Below, piece after piece: positions 55,941-64,000 of a stretch of DNA of 64,000 nt. Origin of the DNA: Phytophthora colocasiae (Eukaryota > Oomycota > Peronosporomycetes > Peronosporales > Peronosporaceae). A model generated the notes under the pieces. The model did not search any database and had not been told where the DNA came from. It saw only the letters and a program-made list of their open reading frames with translations. Each line of letters opens with the position of its first letter. The stretch's first letter is position 1. A program made the translations under genes and the position numbers. The DNA lies in NCBI GenBank assembly GCA_018806915.1, contig JAGKQI010000037.1:124001-188000 (forward strand). Direction: 5' to 3'.

Positions 55941-58180
55941 TTAAGTGTAAAGTGAGCTTGGGTTCGCTCGATGGTGCTCATGCGGCACATCGCGGACGAG
56001 ATGCAGCGCATGTGGCAATACCTCTGCGATTGCTGAAAAGTTTTCCACCACAGCTTTCGGCTTTCCTGGCAGAGTCACGATCAGCGTCCTCTTCCGGATC
56101 CCTGCCACAGGTCGAGACAGCACAGCCTTTGCCGTAATCTTGAGTGAGCTTTCAAGCATGGCAATGGGGAACCCTGGGATCTCTTTCTCCAGTACGGCCT
56201 TGATAGCCTCTGGGGTCACATCACGAGGACTGAAACCCGTGCCACCGGATGTCAGAATCAGATCCACAGTGTCCGAGTCTGCCCACTCCATCACCACCGT
56301 TTGGATTTGATCCACATCATCGGGCACCACCTTGATCGCCACCACATTAATCTGGACTTTGTCGACTTGTTGGAGAACGTCGACCATCGCCGGTCCGCTC
56401 ATGTCCGTCGAAGCACCAGCAGACACACGGTCGCTAATCTTTAGGTAGGAAAGCAAAACGGCATCAGTGTACGCGAGTAACAGCAACTACTAAGTCCCAC
56501 CGTTAAGAGGCCAGCTCGAAACACTGTCTTGGAAACACTGGACTTCTCTTTCGCAGGAAGCTCAGATGACACCGTTGTGCCCTGATTCTTGAGTGACATC
56601 GTCGGAATAACACCCGTGGTGTTTCCGAAGGTACTGTCCAAAACGAGGGCTGCAACGGCATCACCGTCACGGATCTCAGTACCAGTCGGTAGGCAAAGGA
56701 GTGCATTCGCATTGCGACAGCTAAACAGTATCCATAGGTTAGAGCAACTTGGTCACACCGAGTAAAAGAAAAGGTCAACTTGAGAACGAACCTTAGCAAG
56801 CGAGAACTAATCTGCCGACCAGTACTGGTGGCAAGAAATTTGTGCTGCTTGCCGTCCCATTCCAAATTTGCGCGGTGAAATTCAGGACGTTCAGCATCCA
56901 GCTTGATTGGATGAGTAAGTGCCGCGTACACCTTAGTGTGGTAGCATTTAGAGATCGGAAGACCACGAAGTCGCTTCAATGCTGGGTGGACCAGTAAGTG
57001 GCACGTCGTGAAGGAGCTCACAGGGTTGCCTGGGAGTGCAAACACCAGCTTCCTCTTATTCTGCACGATCAATGTGGCAAATGTAGTCGGCTTTCCGGGC
57101 TTCATCATCAATCTTCCGAAGTGGACGGTGCCCATTTCCTCGAGCAAAGGCTTGATAAGATCGTGTTCACCCATACTCACACCACCGCTCGTAATCAGCA
57201 CGTCAACCTTCTCGAGCGCCTTCAGTATGGTGTCCTTCAACGCCTGCTTCTTATCGCTGCATACACCCAAGTTGAGCGTTGTCGCACCCCATCCATTCAA
57301 CAATGCAAGCAGCATTGGGCGGTTACTGTCTCGAATCTTGCCAGGTGTAGCCGTTCCTAGAAATGCCTCAACTAATTCACTACCAGTTGAGAGAACACCA
57401 ACCACAGGCTTCCTATGTGCGATCACCTCGGTAATGCCAGCCTGCATCAAACAACAATGTCAGTAAAAAGGCAATAATTTATTGCATTTTAGCTCCACCA
57501 GCTCACCGTCGCCAGTAGCCCCAGCTCAGCAGCTGTCACAAGTTCGTGAGCATCCACCAGTACTTCCCCCGGACTAATATCCGATCCAATAGGCCTGATA
57601 TTTTGCCCCGCTTTCACTCCTTTAAGGATATTCACCGCCGTTTCCTTCTCCAGTTTCTCATTGCCTTCAACACTGCTTGTATCTTCAATCTTCACCACAG
57701 CATCAGCCCCATCAGGAACAGGAGATCCAGTCGTAATGTACGACACTTGACCAGATTTCAAAGAGCTTGCTGGCATATCTCCTGCTGCAATACGTTCCAC
57801 CACAGGGAACTACAAAACCAGTTAAAACTGCAACATAAACCCAAAAGCAACAGCATAACCTACTGTTCCTGTTCCATCCGCTGCAATAACAGCGTATCCG
57901 TCCATAATACTCGCCCTAAACGGCGGTAGTGGTTCCTGCAGTACATTTAATGTCAAAATAAAAGTAGTAATATTTCATTCTAAAAGATTCTACTGACAAT
58001 ACTGTGCACAGGTTCGGCCAATACAACTCCGTCGGCCTCGTGCGCCTGCACTTTCACAGCCTCCAGCGGCTGCGTCTGCTGCAGCACCAGCTCCACTGCA
58101 GCTCCCACTTGGATCATGTCGTACGCGCTCTCACGGCGCGTGGGCGACACGCCCTCATCTCCACACTCGCAGTCACACAT
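55941..58180 (-). CDS. MoeA-MogA fusion, molybdenum cofactor synthesis (CNX1-like)
   Basis: The protein carries out the last two steps of molybdenum cofactor synthesis: the MogA-like part adenylates molybdopterin and the MoeA-like part inserts molybdate. Six exons (57998-58180, 57864-57935, 57507-57809, 56792-57441, 56501-56720, 55941-56438) with introns of 54-71 bp code about 641 residues. The MoeA part has FRASIMDGYAV, GSPVPDGADAVVK, LITSGGVSMGEHD, MKPGKPTTFA and FALPGNPVSS. Its C-terminal domain continues through LCLPTGTEIRDGDAVAAL. The MogA part begins at about residue 477 with TISDRVSAG and has DLILTSGGTGFSPRDVTPEA and VTLPGKPKAVVE. The E-before-G order is that of plant CNX1, not animal gephyrin. 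The first donor (GTCAGT) is slightly weak but restores the frame. Confidence 0.93.
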
Positions 58181-58185
58181 TCACT

Positions 58186-58201
58186 AAAATGAAAAATGAC
58201 T
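58186..58201 (-). promoter_or_regulatory. Oomycete initiator-like element of the CNX1-like gene
   Basis: On the minus strand AGTCATTTTTCATTTT matches GCTCATTYBNCAWTTT at 14 of 16 positions. It lies only 5 bp before ATG 58180, implying a very short 5' UTR. Confidence 0.45.
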
Positions 58202-58223
58202 TCAAGCATAATTATATATCAAT

Positions 58224-58384
58224 TACAGTTTTCTGCCTCAATAAAGAAGTCTGAAAAACCGATAACCTTCTGAGCTGCATGTCACCATAAAATGACCTGA
58301 CAACATTGATCTGTCTTGTCTATTTCTTATAACCTTGCCATTTGCATGCAGACCTCAACTTCTTTATTGAGGAAGAAAACTGTA
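58224..58384. mobile_element. 161-bp MITE with 25-bp inverted ends and TA flanks
   Basis: Inside the flanking TA dinucleotides the ends start CAGTTTTCTGCCTCAATAAA and CAGTTTTCTTCCTCAATAAA and continue to AGAAGT, a 25-bp match with one difference. A TA duplication and no coding capacity fit a non-autonomous Tc1/mariner-like MITE. It lies between the divergent starts of the CNX1-like gene and the SELENOT-like gene. Confidence 0.8.
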
Positions 58385-58418
58385 TATTTTATCCTCTGTA
58401 TAATTGACAAAAAATAAT

Positions 58419-58451
58419 ATACCGGTACCTAAAGGCTATAGGTACCGGTAT
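58419..58451. repeat. Inverted repeat, 12-bp arms
   Basis: ATACCGGTACCT and AGGTACCGGTAT flank a 9-bp spacer, 38 bp before the SELENOT-like start codon. It could be a palindromic binding site or the remains of a small element. Confidence 0.65.
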
Positions 58452-58488
58452 AGGCTATAGCGTAAACCACTGAACAAGTCAGGAAGAG

Positions 58489-59376
58489 ATGACGTCGAGA
58501 GTGTTGCGCATTCTGCTGCTGTTGAGCCTCGTAGCTCTGCAGATACTGGAGGTTTCACCCACTGAGTCTGTATTTGATGCCGCTGCGAAGGAGGAGCAAG
58601 CAGCTGCTGCTAAGGAGAGGAATTTGCAGCGCAACATTGCGGATGATCAAGTTCAGGTGAGGTACTGTACTGCGTGCGGCTACCAGCAGAACTTCCAGCA
58701 GATCAAGACGTACTTGGAGGACACTTTCCCCCATTTGGTGGACAGAATCTACGGTAGCAATTATGAAGTGGATCCTTACAAGACGGTTGGTGATCATTTA
58801 ATTCCTACAAGGTGAACAGATTCGCCGAAAATGCTGATGAGAAATGTCCTTCTGTAGATGTTGGCGCACATATTAGGCTACGGACAAGTGACCGCGATGA
58901 TTCTGCTGCTCTTTGGGGAATATGTGCGTGTTGTTCAGCTCTCCAGTACAGCCAAGAGCTCTGGTTTATGACTTTTTGTTCTACCTGGTGACAGATTCTA
59001 CCAGCGGTTGGGGTGGACGTGGCGATAATTCGCTGGGCGCGGGACAACCGCATCGTCGCCTTCTTCATTGTGTTGTTCATGGGGACTGCAGCCAGCAGTT
59101 TAACGGCGTCGGGAGCGTTCGAGATCTACTTTAACGGTAGGAGAGAGGTGTTAGTTTGTAAGAGTATTCTGGTGCTGATGTGAGCGTGACGTTTGCAGAC
59201 GACTTGATCTTCTCCAAGCTCGAGACTGGACGATGGCCGACGCTCCTGGTACGATGTTGGAAGCGATTTATTACCATGACACATCTGGTTGCTGACACGT
59301 CATCTTCTTCGTGATGCAATAGGAAATCTCGAACTCCATCAGCGAATTCGGACTGCTCGATAGTGCTGCTGCTTAA
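58489..59376 (+). CDS. SELENOT-like thioredoxin-fold protein with CxxC instead of CxxU
   Basis: Five exons (58489-58785, 58858-58923, 58995-59136, 59199-59248, 59323-59376) with GT-AG introns of 62-74 bp code 202 residues. An N-terminal signal or membrane segment (RVLRILLLLSLVALQIL) fits an ER location. The redox motif is Cys60-Thr-Ala-Cys63 in VRYCTACGYQQNFQQ. SELENOT proteins normally have selenocysteine at the second position; here the codon is TGC. The conserved middle contains a hydrophobic segment (VTAMILLLFGEY) and the C-terminal family signature TASGAFEIYFNDDLIFSKLE followed by TGRWPTL. ER redox homeostasis is inferred from the family. The joins are supported because each restores this family sequence. 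Confidence 0.9.
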
Positions 59377-59474
59377 TTAAGCGCAACCTGTTGACGGCGG
59401 CAGCTTATTGCTGTTCTATCTGGGAACCAACCTCATCCATAAGACACAAGACCTCAATAATGGCTACGTCAATA

Positions 59475-59816
59475 TTAAGACCCCGACGTCTTACCCGAAC
59501 ATTCAATCCTGGCCATCTCTCCATCTTCTCGGAGTCTACCTAGTCGCACAGGCTCAGAGCCTGCAGTCGCTCCCGGTGTCACTGGTTGCATCTTGACTGG
59601 CACTGCGACGATCTCTGGCGGCGGGGAATCGTTTCTTCTGTACGCCTCGGAGCTCTGCCGTCTGGAGTCCTGTCCACCAGTGCAGCACGAAAAGCCTCGG
59701 TCTCCGCAGCAACATCTCGAGCAGTAGTCGCACACGGGGTAGCACGTCACCTCAGCGCACGTGATGCAGCACCCGGCACAGACCGCGCTCCAGCAGGCGC
59801 TACAGCAGTCGTCCAT
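59475..59816 (-). CDS. Small cysteine-rich protein, hypothetical
   Basis: From ATG 59816 the frame codes 113 residues. The first 50 hold about 17 Cys, mostly in pairs (MDDCCSACWSAVCAGC, CDYCSRCCCGDRGFSCC). The rest is Pro/Ser/Arg-rich. There is no clear signal peptide. Dense Cys pairs could be a palmitoylated surface, a metal-binding cluster or disulfides. The frame continues 25 codons upstream to 59891. I do not recognise the family, and a long opposite-strand frame also exists, so the call is moderate. Confidence 0.5.
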   Translation of the reverse strand: MDDCCSACWSAVCAGCCITCAEVTCYPVCDYCSRCCCGDRGFSCCTGGQDSRRQSSEAYRRNDSPPPEIVAVPVKMQPVTPGATAGSEPVRLGRLREDGEMARIECSGKTSGS

Positions 59817-60044
59817 TCGTACAGCTCCCCAGTCCCGTGCACGCTTCAAAATCGGTTGTGCGGGACGGACGCGCACCCGTTCCAGCACCACCGGCAGCTG
59901 GATATCCAGTCAGTAGCCATCTATTCCGTGTCCAACATGAACTGCCGACAGCATCTGCGCCAATTCATGAAAAGACTAAGAATTTTCGAAATGCTTTACG
60001 TACATGTATCCAGGATATAGGAACTATTCATGAGGCTGGTACAG

Positions 60045-62243
60045 CTAACTACGATGTATTAGATGACGCTGCCGTAGCGTAGTTTCTCCATCTTGAGCTT
60101 GACGACGCCAGAGGAAGAGACCACCTCCTACCTCACCAACACCCACGATAATGAGCACGATAAGTCCCGGCAGGAACGTCTTGACAAGTGTGAGTGTGCT
60201 CTTGAACGTGTCCAGTACACTGTCCTTAGCTTCACCCGCTTCCTCCACCCAGTACGTTGGCAGAACTACCTCTGTCGACAGCAACGGCCATACCAAGTCG
60301 CTCATGGACGCGTTGGACGCTGCACTTGAAGCTGAAAGAGCATACGAGATCTGCGACCGCTTGCGCGCGCTCATGGTCTGGCCCGTGCCCGACTCGATGT
60401 CGACGAAAGTGCCGTACGCACTATGGAAGCTCTCGACTAGACTGCCGTCCGAATTGTACATACTGTCGGCCGTCATCACCGTCCCGTCGACGTTGGTCAT
60501 CGTCACGTCCTCGAGCAGAGTTGTGTTGCCATAGATGAAGAACGGACCCGACATGTACGTCAAGAAGCCCGTGACGAAGCTGAGCTGCTGCAACCCGTCA
60601 ACCGGGACGCCCGTCCCGATGTTGGCGTTCTCGGCCGTGTAGCTGAAGGTGTCGCTGGGTGTTCCGAACCGGTGCAGTGAGACCCCTTTGAAATCCACTT
60701 CGGTGTCCATACTCGAGATGGTGATGTAGATCTCGGCCGCACCCGTGTACGAGTTGAAGTAGTCGGCGGTCGTGTGTTTGGCCATGCCGTTAATGGTCAC
60801 ACCTCCAGGTTTGAGCGACGCGCCGTCCGTACCGGAAACGTTAAAGCACGTGACGTTGGCGACAGGTGCGTCGCAGTTGGCGTAACTCGAGAACGCGGTG
60901 ATCTCGGCCAACGTCGGGTTACGACGCTCACCTAGATCCACCCACACGGGCGCGACCGTGAAGCCGTTGTACTCCACGTACGTCCCGATCTTGGTCAGGT
61001 CGTCGCAACCCGTGCGTTTAACGTACGTCTTCAGTGTCGACGCGTCCGGTGGAGCTTGCGAATAGTCCATACCGGAGCTTTCGACGATACCAGGGAGTGG
61101 CGCAGCACAGAGACCGGCAGCTTCACAGAGTCCACACGTAGAGGCGGCGAAGCTGGCGGCTTCATCAGCGCCGTATTCAGCAGCGTAAATGGACTCGATG
61201 ATGCTGCATGTGACGTTGTTCACCGCTACGACAGCCGCGCCCTTGGCGCATTGAGAACATACTGCTGCGATAGCCACACAGTCGTCACCAGTGCAAGACG
61301 CGCACTGTGCATTCATGCCGGTCGTACACGTATTGATATAGTTTGCGCCGAGAAGGAGACCGGCCAGCATACTCGGGTACCCCAGAGCCCACTGCTTGGC
61401 GGTGCGTTTGGCGAACAGCCCATTGTACGCGAATCCAGAGAGATCCAAGTCTGCAATTGCTGCTGGTCCGGCAGACAAAACACGGAGGACGCTACTGTTG
61501 CTGTTTGTTGCCTGCATCGCCTCGGGATCGAGCGAGTTGAGGCCGTTCAACCAACGCATCATCTGCTCGCCGTATTGGGTCAACATCTCCATCAGTTCAG
61601 CTACAGTAGCGTTCGGGGCGAACGACTGCGCAGCGATCATAGACAGCAAATTGCTCTCTCCACCCGTAGCTGCAATGGCACTGAAGTACCCAGTGTCAAA
61701 GCTGACGATCTCGTCCGATTCGAGGCAGGTGGAGCAACTTTTATCCGCTTCAAACGTGTGGTACGTGTACGTCTTGTACGTGACAGTGGACGCATCGTCC
61801 GATAGCGTCACGTCCAGCTTAATCTCGCGACGACGGTAGACGTACGGCCCCATTTCTTGGACTTGCAGCTTGGCGTTGGTAGATAGGTAATCTTCGGCGT
61901 TCGTGGCGTTGAGCATGTAGACGGAGACGTAGTATGGAGAGCAGTCGTCGCAGTCTCCGTACGGGTCCAGATAGCTCTCCTTGGCCACTTCACTGTCGGA
62001 GCAATGCACCACCTCGCCCTTCACGGCCGAATTGACGTATGCAGGCAAGGCAGTACCGTACAGAATGCCGAGGATGACGGTGAGGGAGCCGACAGCCAGT
62101 AGAGTGATGGCCCACACCTTCGGGTTGCAGCAGCGACGTTTCTTGGGCTCTACGTCTTCAACCTTGGGGTTTACAATGGGCGATCCCTTGTCGAACTTGT
62201 CGAAGTCGACGTTGCTCGGTCTCTTTGGAGTCTCTGGAGTCAT
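60045..62243 (-). CDS. CD36/LIMP-2 (scavenger receptor class B) family membrane protein
   Basis: A single exon of 732 residues. It has a short cytosolic tail with basic KKRRCC, a first membrane segment (about 44-66, VWAITLLAVGSLTVILGILY), a large lumenal domain with many N-glycosylation sequons, and a second membrane segment near the C-terminus (FLPGLIVLIIVGVGEVGGG). Family signatures are GPYVYRRREIK early and GPFFIYGNTTLLE late. Between about residues 300 and 390 lies a Cys-rich, saposin-like insert (CASCTGDDCVAI, CSQCAKG, CGLCEAAGLC) that typical animal members lack. Lipid or lysosomal transport is inferred from the family. On the minus strand CTCACTTGCAAATT near 62285-62298 resembles an initiator with one base missing. 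Confidence 0.88.
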   Translation of the reverse strand: MTPETPKRPSNVDFDKFDKGSPIVNPKVEDVEPKKRRCCNPKVWAITLLAVGSLTVILGILYGTALPAYVNSAVKGEVVHCSDSEVAKESYLDPYGDCDDCSPYYVSVYMLNATNAEDYLSTNAKLQVQEMGPYVYRRREIKLDVTLSDDASTVTYKTYTYHTFEADKSCSTCLESDEIVSFDTGYFSAIAATGGESNLLSMIAAQSFAPNATVAELMEMLTQYGEQMMRWLNGLNSLDPEAMQATNSNSSVLRVLSAGPAAIADLDLSGFAYNGLFAKRTAKQWALGYPSMLAGLLLGANYINTCTTGMNAQCASCTGDDCVAIAAVCSQCAKGAAVVAVNNVTCSIIESIYAAEYGADEAASFAASTCGLCEAAGLCAAPLPGIVESSGMDYSQAPPDASTLKTYVKRTGCDDLTKIGTYVEYNGFTVAPVWVDLGERRNPTLAEITAFSSYANCDAPVANVTCFNVSGTDGASLKPGGVTINGMAKHTTADYFNSYTGAAEIYITISSMDTEVDFKGVSLHRFGTPSDTFSYTAENANIGTGVPVDGLQQLSFVTGFLTYMSGPFFIYGNTTLLEDVTMTNVDGTVMTADSMYNSDGSLVESFHSAYGTFVDIESGTGQTMSARKRSQISYALSASSAASNASMSDLVWPLLSTEVVLPTYWVEEAGEAKDSVLDTFKSTLTLVKTFLPGLIVLIIVGVGEVGGGLFLWRRQAQDGETTLRQRHLIHRS

Positions 62244-62511
62244 GACTGGAAGCGTCTTCGAAAGGCGGAGGTGGGTGGAAGGTGGTGAATTTGCAAGTGA
62301 GAGGCGTCAGGAGCAGCGTCGGAGAGGGAACCCAATGGATTAGAAGGCGGAAGACTTGAGGTGGTACATGTAGATGAGCTTGATGACCCGAGATCAGCTA
62401 CATGTACTATCGGTAACACAATGCGATAAGTAGTATTGCTGCTCAGAGAACACAATGCAACGATATTATCGTTGTGCTTTTTAACATGACCGTTACAGAA
62501 ATCCTAACAAA
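62244..62511. other. Intergenic region between the CD36-like gene and the Fanzor-like gene
   Basis: No coding frame recognised. The left part is the CD36-like promoter. The right part may include the end of the Fanzor-bearing element, but no terminal repeat could be fixed. Confidence 0.45.
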
Positions 62512-62533
62512 AAGCTAGCTAGCTAGCTAGCTT
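62512..62533. repeat. (AGCT)5 palindrome next to a T/A run
   Basis: AAGCT, three AGCT units and AGCTT form a perfect 22-bp palindrome. On the minus strand it is followed by TTTTTG, so RNA from the Fanzor-like gene would end in a stem plus U-run here. Confidence 0.6.
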
Positions 62534-62580
62534 CTGTCGCTTCCACGCTGTAACCCGTGGTGTTCAAGCTGTTCCGGTCG
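62534..62580 (-). ncRNA. Candidate guide-RNA (omega-RNA) scaffold 3' of the Fanzor-like gene
   Basis: Directly after the stop, the minus strand has CACCACGGGTTACAGCGTGG, in which CCACG (62556-62560) pairs with CGTGG (62543-62547). TnpB and Fanzor systems draw their guide RNA from the 3' end of the gene and the adjacent non-coding end, where a GC hairpin of this kind is usual. Only the hairpin is seen; RNA function is inferred. Confidence 0.3.
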
Positions 62581-64000
62581 TTAATGATCCGTCGATAATG
62601 ATCCAGCACAGACAAACCGGAGAATGTTGAAGGCAGCGTTGACATCTCTCCCCGCAACGTGATCACAATAGGGGCAATGAAAGACATCTCTGCTGCCGAG
62701 TTTGAGGTGGAGTCTGGAGCACCGCCCACATGTCTGACTTGTGTACATCTCCGAGCAGATGACAAGGCTTTTCCCCATCAACTCGCACTTGGCCTTCAGA
62801 ATCTGCCTGAATTGGAAATGCTTGAGGCCCAGCAGCAACCGGTTGAAGGTGTGGTTCCGAGCAGTACTTTTCTTCACCATATCCTTTGAACTGAAGACAG
62901 GGAGGATGATAACGTCGTACATCTTCGTCAGGTAAGCTGCTGTCTGGTAATGCATCTCCTTCACGGCGTTTTTCAGTTTTGCCGTAGCGCAGTGGAATGC
63001 ACGCTTGGCTCTCGCGAACACTCGCCACTGTCGCCCGGACCGATGTCCCTTGAAGTTTTTAATGAGCGCCATCTCCCTTTGGGCATCGATGATCCTGGCT
63101 CGATACCCGTCTAGATGCTCTCTCGTTCCACGGCCGACGTGAAGGACATTTCCATTTAGATCCACTCCAGTCATGAACGCCTTAACCCCTGGGTCCAGTG
63201 CGATAACTCTGCCGTGGTAGGAGTACTCATTCGGGCAGTACGCTTGCGGGATCACGGCGTACCAGAAGCCGTTCGTGTTGGTGATCTGGATCTCGTTGGT
63301 GATAACGAGGCCCGGATCGCAGCGGATCGGGATACCCTTCAGCTTCGAGATGGATAGTAAAGCACGCTGACCCCTTCTGTGTTGAATTGTTGCGTGTGAT
63401 GCATCCTCGCAAAAGGTAAAGTAGCGTCCGTCTCTCTTTCGACTCTTGAATCGAACTTTGAACTTCTTGATGTTCCCAGCAGACAGGTTGCTAAACGCAC
63501 TCTTCACATTGCTCTCAAACTTGCGCAGCGCATTGAATCGAAAATTCTTTGGCGTTTCAAAAGCCCATTGCGGTGGCGGCTCCATCCCCTCGGGATACAC
63601 GCGCTGTTTATTCGAAACTTGAGTTACATAGAGGTCCCTCAGAGTGGCTGCTTTGGACACGTTCGTCGCTCGGAAGTGAGCCACCGCTTGATTGTAGGTC
63701 CAGCGACACGTCCCCATATAGCGTATGAGCTGTTGGCGCTGTTTGGTAGTAGGGAAAAGTCGGTATTTGCGCATGCGTGTTACCAGGAGTTTGTCCTGGG
63801 CTTTCAGCTCACGTCGTATGGCCGAAGCAGTTTCAATATCGTCTGCATTATCCGTTGCGTTGCATTTCAGGACGTTAATAGTTGCTGTGTATCCCGAAAC
63901 CTCAGCTGCTCTTTGAGGCTTGGATTCAAACGCGACTCGCTTGCGCTCATGCTTTTCTCGATCGCACGGCCACTTTGCAGTGTTGTCAAAGTTTTCTACG
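62581..64000 (-). CDS. Fanzor-like (eukaryotic TnpB) RNA-guided nuclease, 5' end outside window
   Basis: The frame is open from the right edge to the stop at 62581 (about 472 codons). An internal ATG at 63774 would give 397 residues, but TnpB-type N-termini usually extend further, and the upstream frame with KHERKRV (possible nuclear signal) is open. Numbered from that Met: an N-terminal helical part (YRLFPTTKQRQQLIRYMGTC), RuvC-I Asp194 in VIALDPGVKAF, a region YDVIILPVFSSKDM where classical TnpB has its Glu, Glu342 in CSEMYTSQTCGRC, zinc-ribbon pairs Cys349/Cys352 and Cys367/Cys370, and RuvC-III Asp377 in AGRDVNAAFNIL. The Glu shift to the zinc-ribbon entry is the rearranged site known from Fanzors. 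All catalytic residues are present. It is the only intact mobile-element-type nuclease in the window. Confidence 0.82.
   Translation of the reverse strand, partial: VENFDNTAKWPCDREKHERKRVAFESKPQRAAEVSGYTATINVLKCNATDNADDIETASAIRRELKAQDKLLVTRMRKYRLFPTTKQRQQLIRYMGTCRWTYNQAVAHFRATNVSKAATLRDLYVTQVSNKQRVYPEGMEPPPQWAFETPKNFRFNALRKFESNVKSAFSNLSAGNIKKFKVRFKSRKRDGRYFTFCEDASHATIQHRRGQRALLSISKLKGIPIRCDPGLVITNEIQITNTNGFWYAVIPQAYCPNEYSYHGRVIALDPGVKAFMTGVDLNGNVLHVGRGTREHLDGYRARIIDAQREMALIKNFKGHRSGRQWRVFARAKRAFHCATAKLKNAVKEMHYQTAAYLTKMYDVIILPVFSSKDMVKKSTARNHTFNRLLLGLKHFQFRQILKAKCELMGKSLVICSEMYTSQTCGRCSRLHLKLGSRDVFHCPYCDHVAGRDVNAAFNILRFVCAGSLSTDH

Noticed and set aside
59586..60020. 144-codon plus-strand frame
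   Set aside because: Antisense to the Cys-rich gene and the CD36-like 3' end, with no recognisable motif.
61056..61839. 249-codon plus-strand frame
   Set aside because: Antisense to the lumenal domain of the CD36-like gene.

Overview
The window looks like nuclear DNA of an oomycete, most like Phytophthora. The species cannot be fixed from sequence alone. The evidence is short GT-AG introns of 54-74 bp, compact host genes, start regions close to the oomycete initiator consensus GCTCATTYBNCAWTTT, and a repeat fraction made of Crypton, PIF/Harbinger, Tc1/mariner and CENP-B/pogo-like relics.

Layout. (1) 1-25902, minus strand: one giant secreted Calx-beta gene. Its signal peptide is at 25902 and it has about 3,075 residues of unique sequence (propeller-like, Calx-beta, discoidin-like and LamG-like parts). 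It then runs into 15 near-identical 1,107-bp units, each coding three Calx-beta repeats, and leaves the window on the left. Small indels break the frame repeatedly inside the array but never in the unique part. (2) 26.3-45.3 kb: a transposon graveyard. It holds a truncated copy of a nuclease-like gene, one Tc1/mariner relic, one DDE_1 relic, three HARBI1-type relics, a Myb/SANT-like pseudogene, three Crypton tyrosine-recombinase copies (two followed by a chromodomain-like fragment), a small MITE and dispersed repeats. (3) 45.6-62.2 kb: host genes. These are ATG7 (autophagy E1 enzyme), a hypothetical protein, an IQ-WW-4xEF-hand-FKBP fusion, eRF1, a GIY-YIG/T5orf172-like gene, a lysine-methyltransferase-like pseudogene split by a transposon, a plant-type MoeA-MogA fusion (CNX1-like), a SELENOT-like thioredoxin-fold protein with Cys in place of Sec, a small cysteine-rich protein and a CD36/LIMP-2 family protein. 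(4) 62.5-64.0 kb, minus strand: a Fanzor-like (eukaryotic TnpB) RNA-guided nuclease gene, open to the right edge, with a hairpin just after its stop codon.

The host genes are unrelated housekeeping functions rather than a pathway. The most interesting items are the Fanzor-like gene with its possible guide-RNA region, the homogenised giant Calx-beta array, the FKBP/calcium-sensor fusion, the GIY-YIG-like gene that was duplicated together with a flanking repeat, and the recurrent Crypton plus chromodomain pairing.
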